A DNA stretch of 64,000 bases from Brachypterus glaber. Lineage: Eukaryota; Arthropoda; Insecta; Coleoptera; Kateretidae. The stretch is taken from the NCBI GenBank assembly GCA_958510825.1, contig OY294051.1, forward strand, positions 25,593,265-25,657,264, in the 5' to 3' direction. Positions 1 through 10,199 of this stretch are shown in pieces (the stretch's first letter is position 1; each line of letters opens with the position of its first letter). Under the pieces are notes generated by a model that saw nothing but the letters and a program-made list of their open reading frames with translations, did no database searches and was not told the DNA's origin. The position numbers and the translations under genes are program-made.

Positions 1-212
1 TTCCACTCCCACTCCCACTCCGTCTCCGTCTCCCTCTCCGTCTCCCTCTCCGTCTCCCTCTCCCTCTCCCTCTTCCTCTCCCTCTCCCTCTCCCTCTCCC
101 TCTCCTCTCCCTCTCCCTCTCCCTCTCCCTCTCCCTCTCCCTCTCCCTCTCCCTCTCCCTCTCCCTCTTCCTCTCCCTCTCCCTCTCCCTCTCCCTCTCC
201 CTCTCCCTCTCT
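1..212 (+). repeat. CTCTCC-type hexamer microsatellite
   Basis: The first 212 bases are an almost uninterrupted pyrimidine tract of the hexamer CTCCCT. It starts with variants CTCCAC and CTCCGT and becomes homogeneous after about position 60. The other strand is purine-only, so it could form triplex or hairpin-free H-DNA. The true array is cut by the window edge. It is not an insect telomere repeat (TTAGG or TCAGG). Confidence 0.95.
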
Positions 213-1190
213 CCACTAGGAATGCATTGGAATTGCGCTGCTGTTAATTACTATAAAAGGTTAAATTTGATTTTTTAATAAAATTTAAACTTTTAAAAGC
301 AAACAACATTTTAATACTGCCTTTTTCCTTAATTGCGGTTTATTTTTTTAATCAACATTCATTTTTTAATTTATTTTGTTTGCTCTTTCATTGGTTCATT
401 TTCTTCGTTAATAAATCTGAAAGCGGTTAATCAAAGCAGACGGTTTCCTTTTTTTTTAAGGTTTGATTAATTATAGGCTATGTATACATCAGTATATATT
501 TTCAATTAATTTTTTAGCCCTGTTACATTTTACCCGACTACGGCAGTTTTTAAGCGCGTAATTTCGCTGTCAATAGGGATAAATAGGGATGGCAATTGCC
601 GTCCCTATTTAGGTGTTGCCGTCCCTAATCAAATCTTTGTGGCACTGCAGTGCACTGTAGACTTTTTTTAGTCGTCATTAACGAACCAGTTTGAAGTTTT
701 GGTTACATGAAAATATATAGGTTATTTTTTTTAAGGTCGAAGTGTATTATAGAATAAAGTTTTCTTTCATTTTCGTGAAATATTAAATTGTTAAACTGTG
801 CTAGGGCTTTTTTAGTTGTTATAATTTTTATTGCGCGCAAGCGCTGTAAAATTAAAACACGAAATTTCCAAAACTTTGTAAAATTTGACCATCAAATTTG
901 TTACGTTTTTTTTTTTTATTTTAATTTATTATTATACAAGAAAATTCAACAATTAAAGGTAAAAAAAATTGTGTAATATAATTTTTATTAAACATATACT
1001 GTTTTACTTTTGCAGGCAAAAATTGTACAACTTTTTTAAAGGTATTTATCAGTACCTACCTCAGTTCTGAACTGTTAGCTTCTCCACTTCTACTACAACT
1101 ACTCAGCGCTCCGGTGTGTGCTACTAAATTGATCTAGTTTCCAGAAAGGATTTTTTTACAGATTTATCAGTTACTGGGGGGGGGTAACAT
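213..1190. other. AT-rich stretch without a recognisable gene
   Basis: I see no coding similarity on either strand. The only notable structure is the 30-bp palindrome at 581-610, listed separately. Poly-T/poly-A runs are frequent. Confidence 0.6.
581..610. repeat. 30-bp near-perfect palindrome
   Basis: The arms AAATAGGGAT and GTCCCTATTT flank GGCAATTGCC, with only one mismatched pair per arm. A further partial copy of the arm (GCCGTCCCTAA) follows at about 619-630. It may be the centre of an old inverted-repeat element. Confidence 0.6.
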
Positions 1191-1465
1191 TTTTATATTT
1201 TTGACGCCAACCTTGGCGCGTCTACCAAAACAAAAAAACACCCTCCGAAAAAAAGCTTTGTCCCTGAACGTTACAAAAATTGGCGCCCAACTTAGCGCCC
1301 CTACCAAAACACCTTCCGAAAATTAAGATTTGTCCCTGAGCGTTTCCTACAAGATTTGACACCAAAACAAAAAACAAAACCTTCAAAAAAAAAGCTTTGT
1401 TTGTCCCTGGGCGTAAAGCTTTGTCCCTGAGCGTTACTACATTTGACGCCCCAACCAGCTTTTTT
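1190..1465 (+). repeat. Tandem degenerate GCTTTGTCCCTGA/TTGGCGCC repeat
   Basis: The motifs AGCTTTGTCCCTGA, TTGGCGCCC and ACCAAAACA recur three to four times at 60-100-bp spacing. The same motif family reappears at 18,490-18,720 and, more decayed, at 33,660-33,840, so this is a dispersed minisatellite-like repeat rather than a local accident. Confidence 0.6.
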
Positions 1466-1504
1466 ACAATATTTGGCTACCCAAACAAAAAAACACCGGC
1501 TATT

Positions 1505-1581
1505 CTGCCGAACTAAGCTGAAAGGTCCTATCTACATAGGTTTAACATACACAGATAGGACCTTTCAGCTTAGAAAGGCAG
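1505..1581. other. Hairpin with a perfect 21-bp stem
   Basis: The arms at 1513-1533 (CTAAGCTGAAAGG...) and 1553-1573 (...CCTTTCAGCTTAG) are exact reverse complements over 21 bp and enclose a 19-nt loop. Below a symmetric 3x3 internal loop the stem continues with CTGCC/GGCAG at 1505-1509 and 1577-1581. Size and shape resemble a small-RNA precursor, but the mismatch-free stem is equally typical of a young snap-back repeat. No expression evidence is available. Confidence 0.55.
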
Positions 1582-2839
1582 TATTATTTAAATTTTTTGT
1601 AAAATAACCAATAAAGATTCTTGGGGGGTAAATACCCTTTCTACCCCCCCCCCCCATATCTACGCGCCTGGGAAGAGAACGGGATACTCAGCTCACTAGC
1701 TATTTTTTAGTCAAGGTACTATATTTCAAATAATTACCTTCTTAAACTTTTAAAGTGAAATATAAGGTCCTATTCGTAAACAACACAGATGGTAAAGATG
1801 TTAAAATTTGAAAAAAGAAAAGTAGGAAGGAAAATATGGTTATCTTTTCATATAAAGTAACGCGTCGGGGTTTTTGAAGCGTGACGATGTGGAAAATATG
1901 TTCTGTAAAACTTTTCAGTGAAAATGTGTTTAAAGCTATTTATTTTAATGCTAGCAAATTCACCTCTCTCAGAAAACTATTAACTTTTGCGTTGTAATAT
2001 AATTTTCTTTATCTCTTTTAAATTAATTTTTAAGTTAAATAAAAAAAACCTATTTTATTTCCGTCATTTTGCATTTAGGGGAAAGTAGGATAACGGTGCG
2101 CAGTGGGTAACCATGCGCACCACCGAAAATTCATATTACGAGGTATTCTGAGACATTTCTGGCATCCATGCTTGAGGGGCGTGTCTAACAATTTGCTAGT
2201 ACCAAAAACTAAGACTGACAAATGAAAGTTGTTCACAATATTTTAATATGACATTGTGTGAATTGATGTTTGTTGTTATTATTTTGGACGTGTACGAAAT
2301 AGGACAGTAAGTTCATAACTCTTGGCCGATTATTCTAAAATAAATATATTCTTGAAGGATATGATCATTTGCATTTATCCATGCAATTTTGTTAAATTTA
2401 ATTTAATAGTTTTTGTTATGTAAAGTAATTTATTTTTAAGTTCATGATGGGGTAATGTTGCGTATTCCCCTCACTGAATTAAATAGTAATAAAATTAAAT
2501 AAAAAACAAGTTTTTAAAGTTAAAACCTTTCTAATAGTTACGTATTTCTAAAAAGTAGAAAACAAAATTGTTATACAAATGTTTAAAAAAAATATTTTTA
2601 AAAGAAGGTTTTTTGGAAACGTTCTTTAAATGATCAAAAATTCCAAAACCTTTCTTTTAAAAATTAAGTTTTTGGAAACAAATCTTGTGTTTAATAAATA
2701 TTTTTGCATTATTTTCTGTTTTTATCTTTTTTGCATAATTCCCCAACAGTTGCGCACCATTGCTCCTTGGAGTGGGGAATTGTGCGCAATAGCACTTGTG
2801 TAGTTTTAAATTTTTATTGTGCCAATCATATCAAGATTC
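1582..2839. other. AT-rich stretch with inverted-repeat fragments
   Basis: No gene is recognised. At 2092-2119 a short hairpin GGTGCGCA...TGCGCACC is visible, and similar TTGCGCAC/GGGGAATT motifs recur at about 2450 and 2740-2790. These suggest the two ends of a decayed TIR element spanning roughly 2076-2790. Confidence 0.4.
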
Positions 2840-3418
2840 GCTTAGGTGCGTCCCCCTTTTAACCATTGAAAGGCTTAAGATATTAACTTCAAATCGGAAA
2901 GAATTAAATAACATAACCCAAAAAATTTGTTGGTATATATTTAGAACTCACAATGGAGACAGTGGGCAAGGGGTAATATGTTTTTGTAATGTAAAAGGAA
3001 TCAAGTAATAAATCATTTTAAAGCTTATTAAATTCTCTTTTTGACCATATCATTTTTAGTTTTTTAAAACAGTTCTTGAAGGTGTTGAATTTTTTGTTAA
3101 AAAATGCGATTTTCTTGTTTTTTTTTTTATTTATTTATATTATTTAAAATTAGTTTAAAAGTATAATTTACGTTTATTTATCATGAAATTAATCAATAAA
3201 CAAAAATTGATTTGTTACAATTTTTTAAGAAAATTCCCATTTTTTAGCACTTTTTTAATGTTAAAAAAAATAAAAAGTGTATGTCGAATAGATAATCTCA
3301 CGACCGATCTTTTCCTTTAAAAAAATACCCCCTTTGTCCCCCTGTTTTTATTGTGCTCCCTAAAGTGTTTCAAATTTCAAGTTGATATTAAGCCTTTCAA
3401 AAGTTAAAGAAGGGTCCC
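2840..3418. repeat. Decayed copy of the 48.4-kb TA-TIR element
   Basis: Segments such as TTTAAAATTAGTTTAAAAGTA, a CCCCCTTTGTCCCCCTG-type block and TTCAAAAGTTAAAG occur in the same order at 48,411-48,986, where the TIRs are clear. This copy is more diverged and its left end is not resolved. Confidence 0.5.
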
Positions 3419-3450
3419 CTGGCCGAACCGATATGGACGTTGCCGATATA

Positions 3451-4457
3451 CAGGGTGTCCCAAAAGTAGACGATCATACGAAAGGGAGTGGTGAAGGAGG
3501 TCATTTCGAATCAAAAGAACCATATATGTTGTTATCCAATTGTTGATATTTTAAAAGTTATTTCAGGTTTTGTATTTTTCCTTAAAATCGCTCTCTTATA
3601 TAAAAATAATAAAAAAAACTATGACTTCTTTTGTAATATTTTTTTTTATATATGATACTCAAACGTGCACCCTTCCAACAAAATAATTTTTTTGAAACGT
3701 GCTAGCTCCTGTCTCATTTAAAAAAATATGTTGTGAGCACTATTTGTTCACAACAAAAAGTTAGTTGATTTTTAAATAGTACTGACAGAAAAAAAGGTTT
3801 GGACTACAAAAAGTTGACCAACTATCAGAAAAAGTTGTTCATTCAATGTATTTTTTAACAAGGATTGTTTTAAAAAAAATTCTTATCCATTTTTTTTGTC
3901 ATATTAGTCGTTTGAGGAAAATTGATGTGGAGTCCATTTGCCGACTAAAATTTTTCAAAAATTTTACCATTAATAGTTTAATTTTGCTAAAACCACTGAA
4001 CTTTTTAGTTAAGCTATAAATGTTCTATTTTCCAACTCTTTAAATATTTTTTTTAATATTTTAACTTCCGTACACATGGGTTTGCAAACTGAAAGTGTAA
4101 ATTGTTTTCAGATCCCATAATTTAGGAAAAAGTATGTCCACTTTTATTTTTTCAGCTCATTATACCTTAATAGTAAGACAATACCTTGACATTACCACTG
4201 GATTGGAAGGGGGAATCTATCCAGTGGCCCCCGGGGGCCCGCGTTCCAATTCTGTGATTTCGGTAATGTCTGCTAAGGTATTGTCCTACTATAAAGGCAT
4301 AATGAGCTAAAAAGTCTTAAAAAAATTATTACGCATCCAAAAAAAAAGCGGTAACACTTTTTCCTTTTTGGGATCTAAAAACAATTTAAAATTTCAGTTT
4401 GTAAACCCATGTGTACCGAAGTTAAAATATTAAAAATTTATTTAAATAGTTGGAAAA
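3451..4457. repeat. 1.0-kb block between exact 31-bp direct repeats
   Basis: The sequence beginning CTGGCCGAACCGATATGG is present at 3419-3449 and again at 4458-4488, identical over 31 bp. The block begins TACAGGGTGTCCCAAAAG, a TIR-like start common to several elements here, and its right part is the palindrome at 4025-4456. Thirty-one bases is too long for a usual transposon target duplication, so the flanks may instead be a segmental duplication. Confidence 0.65.
4025..4456. repeat. Foldback repeat with GC-rich palindromic core
   Basis: The arms at about 4030-4200 and 4255-4455 are inverted copies sharing TTCCGTACACATGGGTTT, AGCTCATTATACCTTAATAG, ACAATACCTT and GACATTACC blocks. The centre has a perfect 14-bp palindrome, GGCCCCCGGGGGCC at 4226-4239, very unlike the AT-rich arms. 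Confidence 0.8.
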
Positions 4458-4488
4458 CTGGCCGAACCGATATGGACGTTGCCGATAT

Positions 4489-5139
4489 GTATTTATCGAC
4501 ATATTAAATATAAATAAAACAATTAATAAAATAATGTTGGTCAGTTCTATAGATATAATAACTAGGGCGAAAACCGATGAATGGGACACTTTTTTTTAAA
4601 CAGCTGCCAAAATTTTATTTTTAACCTTTCATACGTATTTTTTTTTAGTTATCATATCTGGAAATAAAAGATTACAGTCCAATTGTTAAACCTGAATAAT
4701 ATTTATTTTTACCAAAACTACAACCATTTCAAAAAAAAACGTAACTTGTCCCATTCTTGAACACGGTACTATTGATTGGGACACACATACAAAATTGCTA
4801 TTAAATCATAAAAATAACTATTATTATCACTATAACTAATAACAATAAACCTATAATGTAATTTCATAACAAAAAAATAGATGTTAAATTCTTTTTTTTA
4901 CATAGAATTTACTTTAAATAATTTTAGCATGTTTTTTCAAATCAATATCAGTTTGTTTTGAGTTCTGTTACAAATTGTTGTATGGGTAGTACCCTAGACA
5001 CTTTCTGCCCTTTTAGAGTGATTTCTTATCTAAAAGAGATGGATAGGAATGAAATATGCAAATTTTCCCATTTAATAATACTAACAATATTATCAAAAAA
5101 AATAGGCCTAAAATATTTATCTATAATATTTGATTATTT
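4489..5139. other. AT-rich stretch, no gene seen
   Basis: There is no coding similarity. The phrase GAATGGGACACTTT near 4578 has loose inverted counterparts near 4750 (GTCCCATTC) and 6049 (CTGTCCCATAATA), so older nested inverted repeats are likely. Confidence 0.45.
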
Positions 5140-5811
5140 GGTATATCGTCATCTAAAGGCTCTAACGGTCTAACTCCAAAACGTCATATTTTTCAGGAGA
5201 CGTAAAAAACGATTTAAAACTTAATTATAGAAATTTAGAACTTTAAAACTAGCTTGTTCACAGGTAAAAATGTTTGAAATGTGTTAATGTATTTAAAACT
5301 TTTCATTGTTATCTATTTTATATAAATTATTTGAAAATTAAATTTTAACCAGAGAATCTAAATTCACTAATGGTCTAACTCCAAGGGAAGATAAAAGAGG
5401 ATACCTATCGTATTATATCGCGTAATATTATTACAAAAAAATTATATTTTTATATTTAATATATAATATTACTACTAGGTAGGCATAATATATATACATT
5501 ATTAATGGCAATAATTATAATTATCATCAAACAGTAAATTAACAAATATTTGAAACGGGATCCCCTGTTGTCGAGAAATAGTTTGACATTAGTGACAGTT
5601 CTCATTTAATTGTTTTCTCACAATCATATGATGGAGTTAGACACTTAGCGACTTAAAATATTTACATTTTTGCATTTTTTGAGGCTGATATTGGTTTAAT
5701 GCAACTTTTTTTTTTTTTGAAGTATGTTGATAATGAAGCAAATTTGATAAAAATCTCATTTTTGAAAAATTTGGAGTTAGACGACTAGAGCCTTTAGTGG
5801 ACGATATATTT
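5140..5811. repeat. TIR element with CTAAAGGCTCT termini
   Basis: The left end TATATCGTCATCTAAAGGCT and the right end AGCCTTTAGTGGACGATATA are inverted, and both are followed inward by a TCTAACTCCAAA motif. Inner inverted copies of the same motif lie at about 5370 and 5632. No transposase reading frame is visible, so it is non-autonomous. Confidence 0.65.
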
Positions 5812-6070
5812 TGTGTTGTTCTAGACTATTAAATAAACCAAATTCCTTTCGCTTTTTGTCAATAAAGCATTATTTAAAATTATTAAAAAAAGTTACTTTT
5901 GAGAGTCCATTACTGACTTATTAAATTTTTCAAAAACCCAGCTGCCTAAACTTTACAATTTCGTATGATTTTTTAATTCCACATCTAGGGTAACTAATCA
6001 TGGTAACAAAAACCAAAAATTACGAAGCATAGCTTAGAAACAGGCACTGTCCCATAATACAGTGCTCTAA

Positions 6071-6219
6071 GGGAACGTTCAAGTATTACGTTACGTAACG
6101 CTTCTAGGGAGGGGGTCATTTTGGATTGTTACGCCCATGTTAATGGTATAGGAAAATAGCGTTACAGGGGGGGATCCAAAATGATCAAAATTTGCGTTAC
6201 GTAATACTTGAACGTTCCC
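6071..6219. mobile_element. 149-bp MITE, PIF/Harbinger-type, TAA target duplication
   Basis: The TIRs begin GGGAACGTTCAAGTATTACG and are repeated inverted at the right end. The element is flanked by TAA at 6068-6070 and 6220-6222. The 3-bp TWA duplication is the PIF/Harbinger habit. The interior carries GGGGGGATCCAAAATGATC-type sequence. Related copies lie at 13,334, 53,749, 54,056 and 56,829. Confidence 0.8.
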
Positions 6220-6222
6220 TAA

Positions 6223-6939
6223 CATATTAATTAGAATTTGGACATATTACACAATATGTTTGAAAATGGGTATCCTAGAGTTTTTGAGGTTGCTAAAACC
6301 AAATCCAATATTAAAAACTAAAACTTTAACATAGCACATCCATCCAGCATTATTTAAAATAAGAATTCCGCTATAGGGGGATGAAAAGGAACGTCCCCCC
6401 AGACACGTTCGGCTAGACAAATCCTATCCTTGTGTTTAAAAAATCGCACTCTTTTTTTTTAGGCATCTATCAACTTTGTAACGTCAAAGGAAAAATATCA
6501 ATTTTCCATTAATGCCACTCAGTACAGCGATTTTATGACAACAGATGCGGCGCGCCGCATTATGTGTCCAAAGAGCTTAAAAAGTAATTTTAATTACTTA
6601 AGGCGTGCGTAAAATGCTATTATAAACTATCATACTATACGATAAAATGTGATTTTAGATTTTTTTTTATTATGTGGGTGTTTCCACATATATAGACCAA
6701 AAAAAATTTTGACATTGCATTGCTCAACATTTTTAGAAAAATAAAATAAAATTTTAAAAATATCAAAAGAATTTCGATAAACTTTGTTATGAAAATTATC
6801 CCTAAGTACGCATTTAAAATAAAGTTTTTATTTAATATCTTTAGAACCCGTTAGAATACAGCAATAAGTTTTTGCGCATGCTCTAACACCATTAAGTACT
6901 ATCATTTTACGCAATCATCATTTAAATTCAAAGAATAAT
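6223..6939. other. No gene; contains a 16-bp GC palindrome
   Basis: The sequence is AT-rich and non-coding apart from a perfect palindrome ATGCGGCGCGCCGCAT at 6545-6560, which is entirely out of character with its surroundings. Confidence 0.5.
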
Positions 6940-7222
6940 GGGAGGATTGTTGTAGTGGACTTCCGCGTCGTACTTGACGAGTTTACACCCTAATAGCGTG
7001 AGTTCGATTCTCACCGGCGCCGATAATTCTTTTTCAGTAAATTAATAATTGAAATTTGGCGAAGGCGTAAGGGAAGCGGACACTCCCTATAAAAACTGGT
7101 TCGAAAGTCAGTATAAACCGGTAGTTCCCTTTACTACTAGTCCACACAAGTCCTGGACTGAGGGGATGCTTAATTAAGTAGAATAGTACGAGGTTAAACA
7201 AAAATGTAATGTAATGTAATAT
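6940..7222 (+). mobile_element. tRNA-derived SINE, copy 1
   Basis: A tRNA-like head (6940 to about 7024) has an A-box-like TTGTAGTGGAC and a B box GAGTTCGATTCTC. It is followed by a body shared with the copy at 47,308: AATAATTGAAATTTGGCGAA, GGTTCGAAAGTCA, CACACAAGTCCTGGACT and GAATAGTACGAGGTTAAA. The tail is a short (AATGT)n array. It is a SINE, not a functional tRNA gene: the head cannot fold into a clean cloverleaf and continues into the body without a terminator. Confidence 0.85.
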
Positions 7223-7550
7223 AAGTTAAAATTTATTCTTTAGAGAAAAGTTAAAAAATCTGCTAAAAATGTCAAAAATCTGAAAAAAAAAATTTTCTTC
7301 CTACACTATGGTAAAATTTAATTTTACCGCCTCCATAGGGACGAGAAAGTAGCTGTTTCTATGGCTAGCCTTTCAAAAAAGCCACAAATGGCTAGGCGGT
7401 ATTTTTTTTTAATTTTCCCAATAGAGGGCGCTGGAATAATGTGTTAAATTAAAATTAAATAAAAAATATTTAAATGATTTTAATCAACTTTTTTTGGTTC
7501 AAATTAAAGCCTGTATTCTTTTTATAAAATAATAAAATCTAATATTACGT

Positions 7551-8276
7551 ATAACATTAGTTTATTTGTGCCAACAAAATATTTGGTTGGATGTGTCCAA
7601 TTGAATTATTTTAAAATTAAAATATTTGTTTACGTGAACTAAATATATATTTAACTCAAATAAAATTTGTTACTCACAACCAAATAATTTAATAGACCAT
7701 ATCGGCAGACTAACATCTCTACTCTCAATTACCCTACTCCCTAACATCCCTACTCTATAACATCCCTACTCTATAACAACTCTACTCCGTAACATCTCTA
7801 CTCCATAACATCTCTACTCCCCAATAACTCTACTCCACACTATGCACTTTATTAATAATAAATGAGCGGTTCGCAGAACAAAGAAGCTTCTTCTTCTAGA
7901 TTATTTAAGTTTTTTCCTAGAAAACGTTCATCTTTAAACTCAAATCTAGAACCATCACAAATAAATTATTCTAAAAGTCACATTGTTCGCGTACTCTTAA
8001 CATGAACTAATAAGTAAGTAATAAATAAACTAAATTTATATTTGACAGTGACTTAGCCTGACAAATAATTTTTTGAGTTTAGTGACTAATCGAGTGCATA
8101 TAGTGCGGAGTAGAGTTGTTATGGAGTAGAGATGTTATGGAGTAGAGATGTTACGGAGTAGAGTTGTTATGGAGTAGAGATGTTATGGAGTAGGGATGTT
8201 AGGGAGTAGAGAAATTTAGAGTAGAGATGTTAGTATGTCACCATATCCAAATAAATCCTTTTTATCAGTCTACAGG
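7551..8276. mobile_element. Mariner-like MITE interrupted by a foldback element
   Basis: The outer pieces (7551-7702 and 8241-8276) match, in inverted orientation, the uninterrupted 244-bp MITE at 26,257-26,500: GTTTATTTGTG, CAAATATTTGGTTGGA, TTGTTACTCACAACCAAATA and CCATATCCAAATAAAT, ending TTTTTATCAGT. The 26-kb copy therefore acts as the empty site for the insertion at 7703-8240. Confidence 0.75.
7703..8240. mobile_element. Foldback-type element with arms of 16-bp tandem repeats
   Basis: The left arm (about 7710-7845) is a tandem array of TAACATCTCTACTCCA variants. The right arm (about 8100-8235) is the same array inverted (GGAGTAGAGATGTTAT). The ends are roughly inverted (CGGCAGACTAACATC / TGACATACTAACATC). 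CCATAT is duplicated at 7697-7702 and 8241-8246. The middle (about 7850-8095) is unique AT-rich DNA without a transposase. Inverted arms built of short tandem repeats are the hallmark of Drosophila FB elements; homology to them is not claimed. Confidence 0.75.
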
Positions 8277-8699
8277 TTTTCATATAAAGTTATTTCAACT
8301 ATGTGTAGGTGTCGCTACGCGCTTTTGTCACTTGATCAAAATAAAGCTTTATAGACATTAAGAGCTCTTAAAGAGCTCTAAAGCTCGAGCTTTAGATGAA
8401 AGGAATCTGAAAAGAATATGACGTTTATTGTGAATATTTGTTTTTGAATTTATACGATTTAGATTTTAAATCCATAATAATGGATTTCGTGGTAGACCCC
8501 TGTGAAGAAGAGATGGAGTATTGTACGCCGCCTGAAATTTTAAATCTACCGTATTAGTTAAGAATACCTAATGTAAACATTGGAAGTTTTACAAAAGTGA
8601 CCGCTTTTCTAAGAAGCAATCTGTTGGACACATAAAAAGTCTAAAACTTTCAACCAGCAGGATATTGACAAGTTTCTCCAAACTTCACCGAATGAAACT

Positions 8700-9280
8700 T
8701 ACTTAATGGCCACTTAACTTGCAAGACTCGGATCAGGGATGGCTTGCACGGGGCTGAAACCTATATTGGGTGTTACAAGGAAGCAGGTAAAGATCGCTCT
8801 CGATGAGTGGGCTTATACCACCTAGCGGTCGACGTTTGCCGGCAAGCTAAGGACTTCCTGGCTGGCCCAAGCAAATCAAAAACCGACTGGTTGCTGGAAA
8901 AAGGAAGGACTGCACTCAGAAAACTTGTAGGGGTCCTCACGGGCCACGGCAAGCTAAGGAAGCACCTGGCAACAATGCGGATTCTAGAGAGTCCGCTATG
9001 CCCAGATTGCGGAGAGGATGAAACATCCTCTCATTACTTAGCCGAGTGTGTCAGATACGACAGGATCAGGTTGCAAGTCTTTAAAACTCAAAGACTCAAC
9101 CAAGAGGAACTAAGAGTTCTCCCCTGGGCCAATATCCTGACCTTTAGTGAAAGGAAGGGCAGGTTCAAGGACACAAATTAGTAAATGGCTGGGATTGCCT
9201 GGAGTGACAAAAAGGGCTAGAAATGGCCTAGTTGTCCAGCTTTGGCCAACCCAAAAAATTTACTACTACTACTACTACTT
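8700..9280 (+). pseudogene. 3' end of an RNase H-bearing LINE (R1/I/LOA group)
   Basis: The frame 8807-9181 encodes the C-terminal tail of a LINE ORF2. The basic stretch GKLRKHLATMRI is followed by a zinc knuckle with C-x2-C, H and C ligands (CPDC...SSHYLAEC). The preceding bases (8715-8760) correspond to the end of the RNase H region seen better at 56,110. The 3' UTR runs to GGCCAACCCAAAAAATTTAC and ends in (TAC)n. The copy is 5'-truncated; frames before 8807 are broken relative to the 56-kb copy. Confidence 0.8.
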
Positions 9281-9915
9281 AAAGGTCATAATAAGGTCAT
9301 AATAAGCAAATTAGGTACCTAATTAAAATAGTTTTAAATTTGAAAATGTTTAAAATTATTTTAAATGTCAAAGTTTTAAATCAAAATATTATTGTCATAT
9401 TGTGTAGAAAGAAACATAACGTGTAAACCACGGAGGTGAAGTGATTTTTCCAGACTTCAAGAAGTGTCCAGACTCGCTAAAGCTCACCTGTTTATTTCTT
9501 CTTTCAGCCAAGAGGAACTAAGAGTTCTCCCCTGGGCCAATATCCTGACCTTTAGTGAAAGGAAGGGCAGGTTCAAGGACACAAATTAGTAAATGGCTGG
9601 GATTGCCTGGAGTGACAAAAAGGGCTAGAAATGGCCTAGTTGTCCAGCTTTGGCCAACCCAAAAAATTTACTACTACTACTACTACTTAAAGGTCATAAT
9701 AAGGTCATAATAAGCAAATTAGGTACCTAATTAAAATAGTTTTAAATTTGAAAATGTTTAAAATTATTTTAAATGTCAAAGTTTTAAATCAAAATATTAT
9801 TGTCATATTGTGTAGAAAGAAACATAACGTGTAAACCACGGAGGTGAAGTGATTTTTCCAGACTTCAAGAAGTGTCCAGACTCGCTAAAGCTCACCTGTT
9901 TATTTCTTCTTTCAG
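9100..9915 (+). repeat. 408-bp tandem duplication of LINE 3' end plus flank
   Basis: Copy one is 9100-9507 and copy two is 9508-9915, at an offset of exactly 408 bp. By eye they are identical, including the (TAC)n tail. The unit begins in the LINE coding end and finishes in unrelated flank (TTTATTTCTTCTTTCAG). The junction shares only the trinucleotide GCC. It is either a very recent duplication or an assembly artefact. Confidence 0.9.
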
Positions 9916-10029
9916 CCTGGAAAAATGCCACTTTACCGCCTAGGTATACAATATACTATTGTATGTAGCACTCTATAACGCGGCGCCTTCTCCTTAATAT
10001 CAGTTATTCTTTAGTATAACTTACATTTA

Positions 10030-10195
10030 TCTATATAGATAAATGACTGTCACGGGGTGCAATTCTAGTTCGCGTCCGTGACAGAATGTCACACGTGCAC
10101 CCTGGGTAACGCTAAAGAGCTAGATAAACCGGCTGTCCAGACCTTAGGGATTTCCTGGACAAATTACGTACATTAACATTAACATTGCCATAAGC
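10030..10195 (+). mobile_element. Possible second SINE type
   Basis: A B-box-like TAGTTCGCGTCC at about 10,067, a GTGCACCC hairpin partner, a TCCTGGAC motif and an (ACATTA)n tail at about 10,170-10,190 together suggest an old SINE. The head is too decayed to be sure. Confidence 0.3.
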
Positions 10196-10199
10196 TAAA

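Noticed and set aside
1..212. Telomere repeat
   Set aside because: The hexamer CTCCCT is not a known arthropod telomere unit and unique DNA follows directly.
6940..7024. tRNA gene
   Set aside because: The same body and 3' tail occur at 47,308, the heads do not fold cleanly and no pol III terminator follows the tRNA part; it is a SINE.
7710..8235. CRISPR-like repeat array
   Set aside because: Units are contiguous 16-mers without spacers, arranged as inverted arms.
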